Assembly (NCBI GenBank): GCA_009760855.2
Contig: WPIO01000037.1
Span: forward strand, 975,001-1,039,000
Length of the DNA stretch: 64,000 bases
Reading direction: 5' to 3'
From: Cristatella mucedo
Taxonomy: Eukaryota > Bryozoa > Phylactolaemata > Cristatellidae
Shown: positions 52,190 to 64,000 of the stretch, in pieces
Layout: the number at the start of each line of letters is the position of its first letter
Position numbering within the stretch: position 1 is the stretch's first letter
Position numbers and translations under genes: made by a program
Notes under the pieces: model-generated
Told to the model about the DNA's origin: nothing
Databases searched by the model: none
Seen by the model: the letters and a program-made list of their open reading frames with translations, nothing else

Positions 52190-52265
52190 ACTCTTGCTAG
52201 CTCAATCGGTAAGAGCATTGGACTTGACACCAAGTGGTCGCAAGAGCAGTCCCTGCTGGGGACAA
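52190..52265 (+). other. tRNA-like sequence, probable SINE head or tRNA relic
   Basis: TAGCTCAATCGGTAAGAGC forms a good D-arm and A box, and TTGGACTTGACACCAA a partial anticodon arm. The T-arm (GCAAGAGCAGTCCCTGC) lacks the GGTTCRA B box, so a working tRNA is unlikely. Confidence 0.45.
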
Positions 52266-52324
52266 AATCTCCTTTACTCCTCTCTATCCGTCTATCTATC
52301 TATCGATATATCTATATTTCCGTA

Positions 52325-52400
52325 TACAATAATAATAAGACATTTGTGTATTGCCCGAAATAACCCAATCTCTTTCTCTACACTTTACATATCCATCGAT
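52325..52400 (-). mobile_element. degenerate L2 tail
   Basis: AATAATAATAAGACATTTGT, then CCAATCTCTTTCTCTACACT, follows the reverse tail order. Confidence 0.5.
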
Positions 52401-52748
52401 CTTTCATGCAATTCCATTATCAAAGCACTGCAGGCTTATTTAGGCACTTTAGATAAGCTGGAAAGAAAGCTCATGTCAATCTCTTGCAGAAGTGCTGTGT
52501 TTGATGTATGCTAGATGGTGTTATTATGAAGGTGGAATGTCTTGACACGCTCTGAGTCGGTTTTTGCAAGGGCTGCAATTAGTTGATGGATTGAATGGGC
52601 TTTTTTGAAGCCACCGAGTTGACACCGACGGTAGTCTTTCTGAGTTCGGTTGCACGGGAAGCCATGAAACACCTAAGAGAGTCAGAGCGTGGTGCCGCCT
52701 GTCAAGTATAGCGCTGCGTGTCAAGTAGCATAGTGATTCAAACATAGA

Positions 52749-52910
52749 GCCACGTGCCAAGCGCTGGAGCCACGTGCCAAGCGCTGGAGCCACGTGCCAA
52801 GCGCTGGAGCCACGTGCCAAGCGCTGGAGCCACGTGCCAAGCGCTGGAGCCACGTGCCAAGCGTAGAGCCACGTGCCAAGCGTAGAGCCACGTGCCAAGC
52901 GTAGTGCTGA
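52749..52910. repeat. 20-bp minisatellite with a CACGTG in each unit
   Basis: Six CACGTG motifs at exact 20-bp spacing (unit GCCACGTGCCAAGCGCTGGA), then two more in 19-bp units with GTAGA in place of CTGGA. Confidence 0.92.
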
Positions 52911-55900
52911 CTGCCAAGCGTAGAGCCGCATGTCAAGTAGCTCTGCGTTTTAAGTAGCCCCCAAGTTTCAAGTTGAGCAGCTGGAGCCCCGCTTGTCAAG
53001 CAAAGCTTAGTGCTGGGCAAGCGGAGCAGGGAGTTAGGGGCGTGCTCGCAAAGCCTGCTTGCGAAGCCTGCTCGTGGCCACCACCAGACCGTCGAATACC
53101 TGCAAATGAAGCGCTGGCAGATTCGGGGACGGCTGCTTCTGCTCACACTAATGCTGACTTGCTTGCCGGTCTGTTATGTTGTTTGTCTGTTACTGGCTGT
53201 TCATCTGGCAGCAGCCTAGGAGATGGCTTGGTGGTGCTGAGGGGGGAGTGTCTTGCCGGCAGATAAAGCAGCCGATATGACCAAATTGGAGACTCGACCG
53301 ACGAGACCGGTACTAATCAGCAGGTGACGTAACTAACTGCCGTGTCTGGGCCTTGTGGTGGCACTTATATCGGAGCTCAGGTTAATGGCCGAACCTGCCT
53401 GCCCGGAGGTCTATGTTATTTGTTATGTGTTTGGCCCACTCTTAGGTAAGCAATCAGGTCAATAGAGCTGGCTTGTTCGCCAGCAGTGCCTCCTGTGTTT
53501 TGTGTGTGAGGCTGGCCAATAATTTCGTTCACTGTCAGAATGTCCGAGTGTGCTATCGCTGGTGCTGTGAGATGACGTCTCGTGGTGCCAGGCAGCCGGC
53601 AACCGTGTGATTGACTGGCCACAGCAACCGGCTGAGTGCCACTCCCCCCCCCCCAGCTGCAGGCTAGTCCAATCCATTGGGTTGCTGCTGACCACTAGTG
53701 ACCACTGCTGACCTCAACAACTGGTGTCCCAACTTCTTATTTCCTTCCCCAACCACCCACCCAACCACCCACCCACCATCCAGTCGAATTGCAGCCACGT
53801 CGGACTGCCTCCAGGGGGGGGGGGGTTGAGCCGGGGCAGAGCGATGGTCTCAAGCCTCCAGTGAGCTCGTTGGCAGTTTTGATGCCCCAGACAGAGAGAG
53901 AGAGCAGGCAGAAGGAAGGAAAGAACCAGATGGAGGAAGTTGTTCGATAAGGGCACTCCCCAGGGACAGCTTTGAGCGACAACGATCCTCGGCTCCCTGA
54001 CCACCTGGCCAGTCTGAGCTGTTATCCCCGAAATTGGTCAGTTACAGGCTAGTAGTCCTATCTTCCCACTTCGAGCTCTTTTTAACTGTAGTCTCTTGCA
54101 GCAGCACTAGAGTGCGACTAGAAGGGGCTGGACTTTTTTGCCTCATTTTTTCCGAGAGAGGGTGAGTGCACACGTGTAGGTGTGAGTCTGTGTCTGTGTG
54201 TATGTGTGTTTGTATGGCAGGCACTCGGGGTCCGGCTATGTTGAAGCCACTTTTGGCTAATAGCTAATGAGGAGCAGTCACAAACAGTTGCCTGAAACCA
54301 CAGTTGTTCTTAACCTACCACCTTCCACCTTTCGACCGGTGGCTGCTGCTTCAATCAAGGCTGCCTCTGTCTGTGTCTGCTTGTGTGGGGGCCCTAATTT
54401 GCTCTGTTTATATTAAGCCGATGTTGCTTCTTCACAGCCGGCTTTTGTTCTGCCCTTCTTTTGCCTTCTGGAGCTGTGCTCAGCCAGCCTTGCAACGTTT
54501 AGGACGTTTCGGTCTGGCCTCACACGAGGGTTGGAGGCATCCCTGCTTAGTTGTGGTGGTGGTTTGGGCTGCCGTGGAGGGGCGTTCAAGCCGTGGCAGC
54601 CGATGGTATTCTCCACTGCAAGTCGACAGTATACTGTCAGCCTGCTAACAGTGCTGTGTAGGAGCTAGCAATCGATAAGGTTAAGGTCTGGTCGACCGGC
54701 CGGGCTAAGATTGCCTTCAACAGACTGTCTGCGCGTGCACGAGCATCGGTGTCGTGTTCTGATGGCCATGTGTTGGCCGAAGTCTTGGCCTTGGAACTCC
54801 TTCGAGCACACTTTGCCAGATTAAAGCTCATGCTGAGCTTTCGAGCGATCTTTTGATTACTAAAGCACAGTTCGAAAAGGGTTTTGCAGAATTTCATTGG
54901 AGAATCGGCCGTGCCTCCTTTGCCTTCGGGATGCGGCACAGGTTACCGGTCTCAGTGGACGGCAATGATCAGAAAAGACGACGAAATAAAATAAGATAGT
55001 CGGGCGCATTATATACACGAGTGACGAAATTCACCGGCTGAGCTTCTTGAAGATGACTAAAGGCCCTTATAATTTAAAAACGGTCAATTTCTGCATCGAA
55101 GTCGGCCTATCATTAGGTTTAAGTTTGTATTTTTCCTTATCGGTAGTTTACTCGATCGTGTCACATGCTTCCAGCTCCAGGCTGCCTCGGCTTATGGTCT
55201 ATAATTCCCGTTATTAAGCAGCCAATTATTGAGCCAACTACACGCAGGTTCTGTTGCGAGTAGCCTTCTTATCACCGGCTTAGAAAAGATGAGAAGCACA
55301 CCAAAGTAGGATTGCTGAGTAGGAATCAAGTAGAGTTTGGGTAGCTAATCAAAAGACGGTTGGAAAAGAACTCGGTGGCGATATTTAAGAGCAAGAGAAA
55401 TTGCTGAAATCTAGATCCACAAAAAATCCCTTTCCCATGCAAAGCCTCCCCTTGGAAAAGGGCCTGAAGAACGAATATCTGTCACCATCCGTTGTTGCTG
55501 CTGGTGAAAGAAAGAGAATGCATGCTATTTATTATTCTGAAAGAACCTGAGGGCATGAGAAGGCTCGTCATATTTTGCTAGATGATTGTGTCATTGCCAT
55601 TTGGGAGCTGTCACTTACTGCGGTTTCTGCTGTTTCAGCCTAGAAATAACGCTCCGATAAGTAGCTTTCGACTCGATGGTTGTACGATTGCAGCAGCATT
55701 ATCTCGTGGGGCCTGCTATTATTGTGGTAGGGGGTACCTGTATTTCAGTTGGCTCTGGTGTAATATTTCTGCTATGTGATATATTGCCCCTCCAGTCATG
55801 ATAGCACTGACCAAGGCAGTGCACTGCCAAGGCTCTGCATCGGCGGTGGTGCACTCCTTGATCGGCTCACACTCCATCATCGGTGCTCCATTGGTGCAAG

Positions 55901-56382
55901 ACCGGGGCATGCCTACGGGTTGGTGCGGGCAGTGCATGCATGCGCTCACTTCTTTAATGTTTTCGTGCAGGCTTGTACATGGTGCAAGTGCATGCCTGTG
56001 TTCACTAACCGAGGCATGCTGTGTGAGCATGCATGTGGGTTCGTGTGCTAACGTTTAGCTGTGTGTGTGTGTGTTTGTGTGTTCAAGTGTTTGTGTGCAT
56101 GTTTTATATGCACATTCAGGATCCTTACCCTTGTTAGCCTGCACTTGTGTGCACTGACTGCTCATAAGCTGACTGCCTCACTGGTTTCCCGGCAGAGCCG
56201 AAAGGCAGTCAAGATCTTGCATCCTGCTAAGGAAAACATTATCTTAATTAGCTGTGGTAGTGGTCTCATATCATATAGCCCTGAGTTGTCCGACATCGCA
56301 TGACAGCTGTTTCAATACTCAGGTGACACCCAAGGGAGGGTGGGCATGGGCTTGCTGTGCTCGTGTGTGTGTGCCTGTGTGT

Positions 56383-56384
<2 letters not shown>

Positions 56385-56473
<89 letters not shown>

Positions 56474-56565
56474 TGTATCCATAGGTGTTCTTTGTCATGA
56501 GTTGGATTGGGTAAGAATTTGCGAGTGTTTGTGTGTATTTGTGTTTGTGTGTGTGTATTTGTGTT

Positions 56566-56612
<47 letters not shown>
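56385..56612. repeat. two GT microsatellites
   Basis: GT tracts at about 56392-56469 and 56567-56609 separated by unique sequence and TTTGTGTGTA variants. Confidence 0.94.
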
Positions 56613-56613
<1 letters not shown>

Positions 56614-56649
56614 CGAGCGAGCGAGCGGTGTGAGTGAAAGAACGTGCCA

Positions 56650-57000
56650 GTTGCACTGCCTGGAACTCCCTCCCGACCTGCGGCAGAACATCCCCTGACC
56701 TGACCACATTTAAAAGGAATTTAAAAACACACCTATTTAGGACAGCATTTAGTGGGTCCCTGTGATTCGTCCTTCACGTGCTTATGCGTGCTGTCACTGT
56801 GCGTGCTGCCACTAACCACATTTGCGTGCTGACCCTGTGCATGTCACCCCTAACCATGTTATTCGTTTTGTTTGTTTTTCAAGCATGATTTTACTTACCA
56901 TTTAATTGCATTTCCCTTTGCAGCAAATGTAAAGCGCCTAGAAAGAGATTAAGTTCTCTGAGGGCGCTTTATCAAGTACATTATTATTATTATTATTATC
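56650..57000 (+). mobile_element. L2 3' tail, well preserved
   Basis: TGCCTGGAACTCCCTCCCGA (pol C-terminus, AWNSLP), ACACCTATTTAGGACAGC, then GTAAAGCGCCTAGAAAGAG and TTCTCTGAGGGCGCTTTATC with ATT repeats. This is the best intact copy of the hairpin. Confidence 0.85.
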
Positions 57001-57179
57001 CAAAGTGCTCAGACACGCTCTTGCCCCTATGAATGCACATGCATGCACACACACAACTTATACACCTGCAGGCTCATTAACGCACATCCACGCATACCTG
57101 TAACCCATCAGGCATGTGTAGGTGCAGTCACATGCTAGGCAATTTGATACCTAATATATTTCGGAGTTTTTCAGGCACT

Positions 57180-57368
57180 GTGTTGCGGTGAGCCGTAATG
57201 GCTTACTAGGTAAGGCGGTTGCTTTTCATGACCTCGGCCCCGAGGTCATAGGTTCGAATCCTCTAGTGGGCAATCCTTTATCGCCCACTACAAGCCGTGA
57301 TGATAGCCGTAAAGGTTCTTCTGTCGCTATACAAAAAGAGGCTGTTAAATCAGCTAGTATTTATTTAT
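57180..57368 (+). mobile_element. SINE-A, full copy
   Basis: GTGAGCCGTAATGGCTTACT begins the copy; GGTTCGAATCC is the B box. The tail is GAGGCTGTTAAATCAGCTAG and TATTTATTTATT. Confidence 0.8.
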
Positions 57369-58689
57369 TTGTTGTATAAGTCTTCTCTTAGTGCCAGTTC
57401 CTTAGATCGTCATAAAATTCCGAAACCAACAAAGCGTGCCCTTCTATTTCTCTTGTCGACTGTTTTGGTTTCCTACTAGGGCTGCTTTAAGGAACGTCAT
57501 CAATCTGGCTTTGGATTGAGCACATTTTCATTGTACGGTTAGCAAAGACAATACCTACTGAAGAAAAAAAAACATTTTGGCGATATACATCTGTATTAGG
57601 AATCAAAAGTTGATAGCTCGAAATAAGGGCACCGATGATAATAGTGTGGCAAATCACGGCTGCTCTGTGGCAATCAGGCCAATTAGATAATAGTTTACAA
57701 TTATTGATTACTCTTATTTGAAAATGCAGAGGAAGTAGCTATCGAGCTGGAGCACCCCTTTCACCGTCTCAGAAGAGGCATGCCCCCTACGATTGGCCAG
57801 GATGCTCTAAGCAATCGATGGTATATGCTTGAATGCTCCCAGCTTCTCAGGCTGCTAGTGTGCTGTCAGAGATTTGCAGACCTCTCTGCCCCCTCTCCCT
57901 GTCACTTATGAGACTTAAAAGGCATCCTAAGTCGTGAGCTGACGTTATAGGAGCCTTGTCTGATCTGGTGATCTTGGTGCTGCTAATCTTCAATTGATTA
58001 TTTATCGGAGTCCGATGTGTCCTAGCTCATAGCTTTACAACTTTAAAACTATTCTACAGCAGTCAGGCCAACCAAAGTTTTAATACCAGTAGGTATGTAC
58101 GAGTTCCTCTCACCCGTTTTGGCTGGTTAGCGCACCATCACTGTGTAAAGCCTGTTTTAAAAGAGGCATGCCAAAGGACGTGTGGCAGGAAAGTGGATCA
58201 GGCTGGGAATGAGGCTGCAAAGGGCGGAGGCTACAGTTCTTCTTGGACTGAACCTGAAAGGACCCGACTCTCCAAAAACACGGACTGCACAGCAGTAACC
58301 TAGGGCCATCCTGAAAAAATGCCTGGGCGTACGTATGGCCTCTACCATTCGAACACGTGCAATCAGATGAAGGTGCAGACATGTCTGAAAGTAAACAAGC
58401 ACGTATGCGAGGACCTGTGGGCACTCACACACGCACACCCATGTATAAGTATGGAACTCCCAATGAACTAAATCTCTTTTTGGGTACCTCTCAGAGGCTG
58501 AGCAGAAAGCTTAAGAGCCGACTGACCAGTGAGTATTTGTGCAGTTGCTTCATGCTTGAGCACTCACGGGACAGTGTTACTCGTCTAAGCACATACTGCA
58601 AGGAACTGCTGATTGTTAGCTTTATTTTAAATGTGAAGTCATGAGATGCAGTCATTTTGGTAAGTAAGTTCTAAGCTTTAGAAACTAAA

Positions 58690-58862
58690 GGCTGCTGGCT
58701 CTTAGCCCAGGGATAAAGTGCTTCCACTTTACGACTCAGAAAGTGAGTTCAAGTCCTGCATTAGGCAATCACTTATTGCCCACTCCAAGTAGGATGACAG
58801 CCACTAAGGCTGTTCCGCTGCTATATAAATGAGGCTGTTGAATCAGCCGATCTTTACTTTTT
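58690..58862 (+). mobile_element. SINE-A copy, old and diverged
   Basis: GAGTTCAAGTCCTGC is the decayed B box, followed by CACTTATTGCCCACTCCAAG and GGCTGTTGAATCAGC. Confidence 0.6.
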
Positions 58863-58904
58863 TTAAGGCATAGTCTACGAAGGGTTAGGGGTAGGTTGGA
58901 AACA

Positions 58905-59237
58905 CAACAGCTAGACGACGATCAGAGTCAGAGGAGGGAGTGGCATGATGGCAAGCTTGAGGAGTAAATATTTCATGTAGGTAAACTGGAGCAAGAGAAG
59001 GGAGGGACCTGAAACTGTGGCCTTGGAGTCGATGCCCGATGGGGAGCTAGTGCTGATTGGAGTGACGTGGTGTAATTTGTCAATTGTGACATTCACGATA
59101 GGCAAGCCTAGTGGCCGAGTTTTTCGTTATCTGTAAGTGGCTTATTGTTTTAGCCAGGAAGACCTTCAAGATGAGAGTTACAGAAGTCTAGATGGGATAT
59201 CATGAATGTGTAGACTATCTTTGCTTTGATACCCTTA
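58905..59237 (-). mobile_element. L2 pol fragment, diverged
   Basis: Parallels 43380-43600 (GCAAGCCTAGTGGCCGAGTT, GAGTTACAGAAGTCTAGATG). No tail present. Confidence 0.6.
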
Positions 59238-59405
59238 TTTAAGCATAGGCTGATTTAACAGCCTCATTGTATATAGCAGCAGAAAAGCCTTCACGACTAT
59301 CATTACAGCTTGCAGTGGTCAATAAAGGATCGACTACTGCAGGACCCCAACCCACAACCCGGGTCGTGAAGAGCGAGCATCTTACCCCTGGGCTAAGAAC
59401 CCCAG
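59238..59405 (-). mobile_element. SINE-A copy, old and diverged
   Basis: Reverse copy: GCTGATTTAACAGCCTCATT, GGATCGACTACTGCAGGACC and a decayed B-box complement. Confidence 0.6.
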
Positions 59406-59541
59406 GGTTGAATAGCTGGAAATATGCATATGCTATCCAATACATATGGACTCTTGCTGAGTCATAGTAAAATTACACACAGCCACTCCCGGAAGTACTG
59501 GTAGCCATTTTACCACGTGACAGACTTCTCATTTTAATTAG

Positions 59542-59544
<3 letters not shown>

Positions 59545-59631
<87 letters not shown>
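59545..59631. repeat. GT microsatellite
   Basis: About 87 bp of perfect GT, ending in GCGTGCGCGC. Confidence 0.96.
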
Positions 59632-59635
<4 letters not shown>

Positions 59636-61039
59636 CGCGCATGGGGGTATATGTTCAAATATGCGGAGAAAGGGGCCGTAGGCATGTGTCAAACTGGGTA
59701 CTCAGCGATACCACATAACGTCAGTTAGCCATTCCGGTGGTAGTTCTCTCCTGTATTATCAGCTGGAGCTCTTTTTCTTATTAGTCATCTTATACCGTCA
59801 TCTTCTGGGCTTGAATGCTGTTGATTTGGCTAAGAATGTGACTCAGCTGTGTAGCTCATTACATGTCTGCTTGCCCCCTTCCCGGATATTACTATCACTA
59901 AGGACAGGAGTGCAACCTGCCCAGCTCCTGGTCCTAGATGGGGGTGGGGCAACTTGCCAGATCAGCAGTTACTGTGAGGGTAGTTTGAGTGAGAGCCAGA
60001 GTGCCTGGCAGGCACTCTGGCTGCCCATCGAGGGCTAGATGCCAGGGGCTGTACAGACCTAGTGACTTTTTAATGGGTATTTCCGAATAATGATTGCACT
60101 ATACAGGTAGGCAAGTCAGTTCACAGCTGTCCTCAGCTCACGGGATCACTATGAATTACGTCAATGCAGTCGAGTGCACAGCAGATTCGTGGACAGGAGC
60201 CAACTGCCTGACCTGAAGGGTCTGCATCCTGTCTAGCCTGGTATGGTTTGCTGTATGCTATGTGCAGCAGCCTGTTGGATGACGTTTGCCTCTGGCGTGA
60301 TGTGATGGCTAGCTGAGACTATACGATTGCAGCCACCGGCCGGTGCAAGGCCATTTATAGTAGATCTGTAGGTGGCAAGTGCCCTTCGATGACTTACCAG
60401 ACGAGAGTATGGCCGTGGGAAAAGTGGTATTGGTTTCACTGACAGATGTGGGTAGGAGAGTGCATGGTGAGGGTGCCAACTATAGCAGAAAAAGCAGAAG
60501 ACAGACAAACAGAGCGAGCTCATTCACTCTGTCGATTACAGCTTGCCCGTGCGCAGTCGAAGCTTTCGGCTCTTGCCACTTGGGCGGTTACTGGGCATCA
60601 ACTACCTACAGGGAACTTGCCTTTTTCCTATGCACTTCGCTGTGCTTGCCTTGCATGCTACTTACATGGGTCCTAGTAGCCGGCGACCCTGAGTGCCTTG
60701 CTGTATGCTTTTACATGCTTGTCTGAGCATTGCTACCTTGCTTGTCGTTAACTCTTAATTATTGCTTCTCTATCAGCAAGTGGATATTAAACACGTGGAT
60801 AGAGATTTGGTTCACTTAGTGGACCAAACAAGTGACTTACAATTATTATTAATATTGTTGTTATACTATTATTACTATTGCCTATGTGTCTCCGTGATGT
60901 GCCGGGTGGCCAAGCCAGTCGACGAATCCCTTTTGATGGCTCCTGGTTAAAATAAGTGACCGGTTGGCTGAGTTAACACTCTTATTTAAGTAGCTGCTTA
61001 GCCCTTCACTTATGTAGCAGTGTTAAAGCTATGTCAAAT

Positions 61040-61185
61040 AGGGATTATTTAACAGCCCCACTCGCATAGTGGCTTAACGGCTACATGAATGAATACCTCT
61101 CACTTTGCACTAGCGGTCTGCAATCAAGGATTGCCTGCTGCAGACCTCATGCCTGAGTCTCAAAAAGTGAAAACACCTTAATTAT
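61040..61185 (-). mobile_element. SINE-A copy, very degenerate
   Basis: Only the order ATTTAACAGCCCC, GGCTTAACGGCTAC, GCAATCAAGGATTGCC is preserved. Confidence 0.45.
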
Positions 61186-62654
61186 GCACCTAGGAAGCAG
61201 ACACTTTGCTAACACTTTGGTCGTTGTCCTCCTCCTCCATCCTCCCTCTCCTCTACTCCTTCTGCTCTTCGTCCTCCCAGCCTCCTCCTCCTGCGGCGGC
61301 GGCCACGGCCGTTGGCTGGCTTAGTTCCCTCCCGCCTGCCAGTTTTGTCACCTTTTCATGCTTTTTGTGTGTGCAGCAAATCTTCTTTTCCATTGGCGGA
61401 GCTCTTTTCAGTGCTCTCATGTCAACCGGTTGAAAATCATGTTCTATCATTGTAGTCGCTGTTTGTACAAGTGCTCAGTAACTGGGTCAGCGATTTGTTC
61501 CGTTAATGGACACCTAGGCTAGAGCAGCAGCTACTCATCCATGGGTGGCAGACAATGCACCCCTTTGCTGCAGTGGTGCTTTTCAGCCGACCAGTGGCCC
61601 ATTCATTCGTGCCATTTTCAACGGCCAGCTGTCTCATGTCTTGGTCGCTATTTGCTCAGGATGGCATGGATGGAGGACGGGGGACACTGCATACGGCTGC
61701 TTAGCCTGAAGTATGCCTCCAGCCAAGGAAGCACTTCGTCTCCTATTATTCTCACTGTCCTCGCGGTCCCAATTGCTGGACTTTCGGCTGATAAGCAGCT
61801 GCAACCTCTCGTGTCACGGCACCAATCACTTCTCTTTTCCTTGTCGATATGCATCTGTCTGCTCTGATGGCCATTCCGGCCTTGCTTCACCACCACCCAA
61901 CCCCTCCCCTTCCTTCACCCTCCCCTCCCCTCACCCCCCCCCCCCCCCGATCGTCGGCCGGCTTGTCTTTTTTGTGGGGGGGCAGTGGCAGTGGCTCGAT
62001 ACATTTTATTCCGTTGGTCGATATTTCATCCATTGGGTTGACGAAAAGCTTGCCCGGGATCTACCTTTTCTCGCTCTGCCTCTTTTCCTGTTCGTGGCTC
62101 TTTACCTGGCCGCGCTGGGGCTGGTGCCTGATCGCTCCGGGGGGGGGGAGGAGGGGGGAAGGGGGTTTTCCAGTCAGTGGGCCTCTCATCCTTTGTTCAA
62201 TCTTAACCAGCTTCCTTGGTTTCTCTGCGAGAATTTCTATGGGAACTGATGTGTCATCGGTGACACGGGGAATTCGTGCCCAAATTATCGACCCATTTGG
62301 GAAATGAGCCGGGGTCGAATCTTCCCTGCAGCTGCATAAAAGGCAGGTAAATCCCTCGCCCTTTGATATCACATATTTGGAACAAGCATACAAGCATCGG
62401 GTTTTGACTTGGCCAAGCGCAAATCGTCGTTTTGATTTACCATGTGTTCAGGCTCATGCAAGATGCTTCCGTGTGGCGGAATGCAGCCGTACACTTTAGT
62501 TCGAGATACCCAATAATGCCAATTCACACTTTTTGGTGTTTGAAGAATCGCAAACGATAAGGAAACTAACAACAGCTAACCGGCTGCTTGTCATCTCATG
62601 TCTAATCTCATCGTCAGCTATGATATTGTGGTGTAGTTCAGTCGATGAGGAGCC

Positions 62655-62770
62655 CAGCTGGACTGTCACAGCTGGACTGTCACAGCTGGACTGTCACAGC
62701 TGGACTGTCACAGCTGGACTGTCACAGCTGGACTGTCACAGCTGGACTGTCACAGCTGGACTGTCACAGC
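62655..62770. repeat. 14-bp minisatellite with a CAGCTG in each unit
   Basis: Eight perfect copies of CTGGACTGTCACAG; each junction creates CAGCTG. Confidence 0.93.
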
Positions 62771-63300
62771 TTATTTGCTCTGGGCTCTGGGTGGCATTGT
62801 CGTCATTTGATGAAATCAAGAAATTACAGGCGAACCGAATATTCAAAGCATAAACGGAATGGCAGTCTCTCCTCTCTGCTATTCTATACAAGGAGCCTTA
62901 AGCATGGCAGTCAACGCCATATCATTCTCCTGGTCGGTATTGATATGATCAGGAGGGGTGATATGTTATCGTTTAATGTGCTGCCGTCTCACGGCTCTTG
63001 AGAGTTGCACCTTAATTTTTCGGTGTGTAGCTATTAAGTAGGTATTGATTACTTCTCGACGGTTCACCTTGGGCCTTGGTCTGGTTTACAACCCGGTGAA
63101 ACATTAGTGGTGGGTGGTGTTGGGTGTTTGAACAGGCAACTGGGTTCCTGGCGGGTCAATCAGGTCACCCACCACCTACAGCTTAGGTGAGAAAAGATTA
63201 TAGCTGTTGCAAGAGAGGTTGCCACCATGTCTCGAGAAAAATGGGCTCATTGGCTGCACGGAGCGTCTTCTTGTCTCAGCCTTGCCAGGTGAACACCCTC

Positions 63301-63303
<3 letters not shown>

Positions 63304-63337
<34 letters not shown>

Positions 63338-63341
63338 TCTC

Positions 63342-63419
<78 letters not shown>

Positions 63420-63426
63420 TCTTTCT
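63304..63426. repeat. TC microsatellite
   Basis: TC tract with three CCC interruptions. Confidence 0.95.
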
Positions 63427-64000
63427 CTCCTGCCCGATGGATGACCTGTCTCTTGATTGCTCACCCGTGTGAGCTGTCTGCAGCTGGAACAGCAGTCCTC
63501 AGGGGGCCGAGATCACGGTGGCCTGAGCCGGTGTGCTCAGCGTTTCCTGTTTGCACAAGGACACCTCTACAATTGAGTCATAATGACATTCTGTGCATTA
63601 ATTAATTTAAAAAGCACTGGAAGTGATGGCCATCTGATGCTTTGGCCCCCCCCACCTGGGAAGTGGTTGGTGCCAGGCAGAGACATTGTGGCCTGGTCAA
63701 GGCTGAAGTGTGGCACGGTGTGCAAGTACTGTACTGACCTGACGACAGGAGCCGAGATCAGACTCATCGGATCGTAGCTGCCCTGCTGCTGCCACCGCCA
63801 CGCCCCCTCTGCAGTCTCGGCCACTCCAGCAGTAGCTTCGTCTGTTCACCCCATTATCATTTCCTAGGTGCCTGCCCTTGCCTCCCCCCCCCCAACTGCT
63901 GCTGCTGCTGCAGCGTTGGGGAGGAGTGTGGCCTCTGGCTGCTGACTCTCTGTGACACCGGCCTGGCTGGCCGACTGGTGTGCAGTCAGTCAGTTTTTCT

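Noticed and set aside
54637-54939. 100-residue minus-strand frame (SMSFNLAKCARRSSKAKTSA)
   Set aside because: Looks balanced in composition but I recognise no family, no splice context or repeat support.
62061-62393. 110-residue minus-strand frame (IIWARIPRVTDDTSVPIEIL)
   Set aside because: No known family recognised; could be an unknown repeat but unsupported.

Overview
The window is animal (metazoan) nuclear DNA. Coding sequence is split into short exons with GT-AG borders. Introns are long and full of dinucleotide microsatellites, tRNA-derived SINEs and L2/CR1-type non-LTR retrotransposon fragments. There are no bacterial-style operons, rRNA genes or CRISPR arrays. The protein divergence suggests an invertebrate or a deeply diverging animal, but the species cannot be named from the sequence.

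Two protein-coding genes are supported, arranged head to head. On the minus strand a BRPF1-type (bromodomain/PHD finger/PWWP) chromatin scaffold gene runs from its start codon near 41645 to beyond 1163. Eleven exons were placed by joining conserved peptides across phase-compatible GT-AG borders, giving about 845 residues before the last placed exon. They encode, in order, a C2H2 finger, the HAT-binding N-terminal region, PHD1, zinc knuckle and PHD2, basic linkers, a bromodomain and a helical region. The C-terminal PWWP domain was not found and probably lies left of position 1. On the plus strand, an ADAMTS-type secreted metalloprotease gene begins at 48594. A signal peptide and most of the prodomain are visible in three exons (48594-50367); the catalytic and later exons were not found.

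Region by region: 1-1162 is GC-rich and unresolved (3' part of BRPF1). 1163-41648 is BRPF1, with introns of 209 bp to 14.4 kb. 41649-48593 is the intergenic spacer, mostly a broken L2 element with a nested SINE and a near-perfect inverted duplication, ending in a GC-rich promoter-like zone with a TATA motif near 47807. 48594-64000 is the 5' part of the ADAMTS-like gene, whose third intron fills the rest of the window.

The repeat content is the most unusual part. One SINE family shares its 3' hairpin tail with the local L2 family. A 432-bp fold-back element with a telomere-like spacer is inserted in an L2 tail. Three minisatellites (20-bp CACGTG units, 14-bp CAGCTG units, 17-bp C-rich units) have regular spacing. 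A second non-LTR family often ends in ACAT or CA tracts. I saw no evidence of a new enzymatic or defence system.
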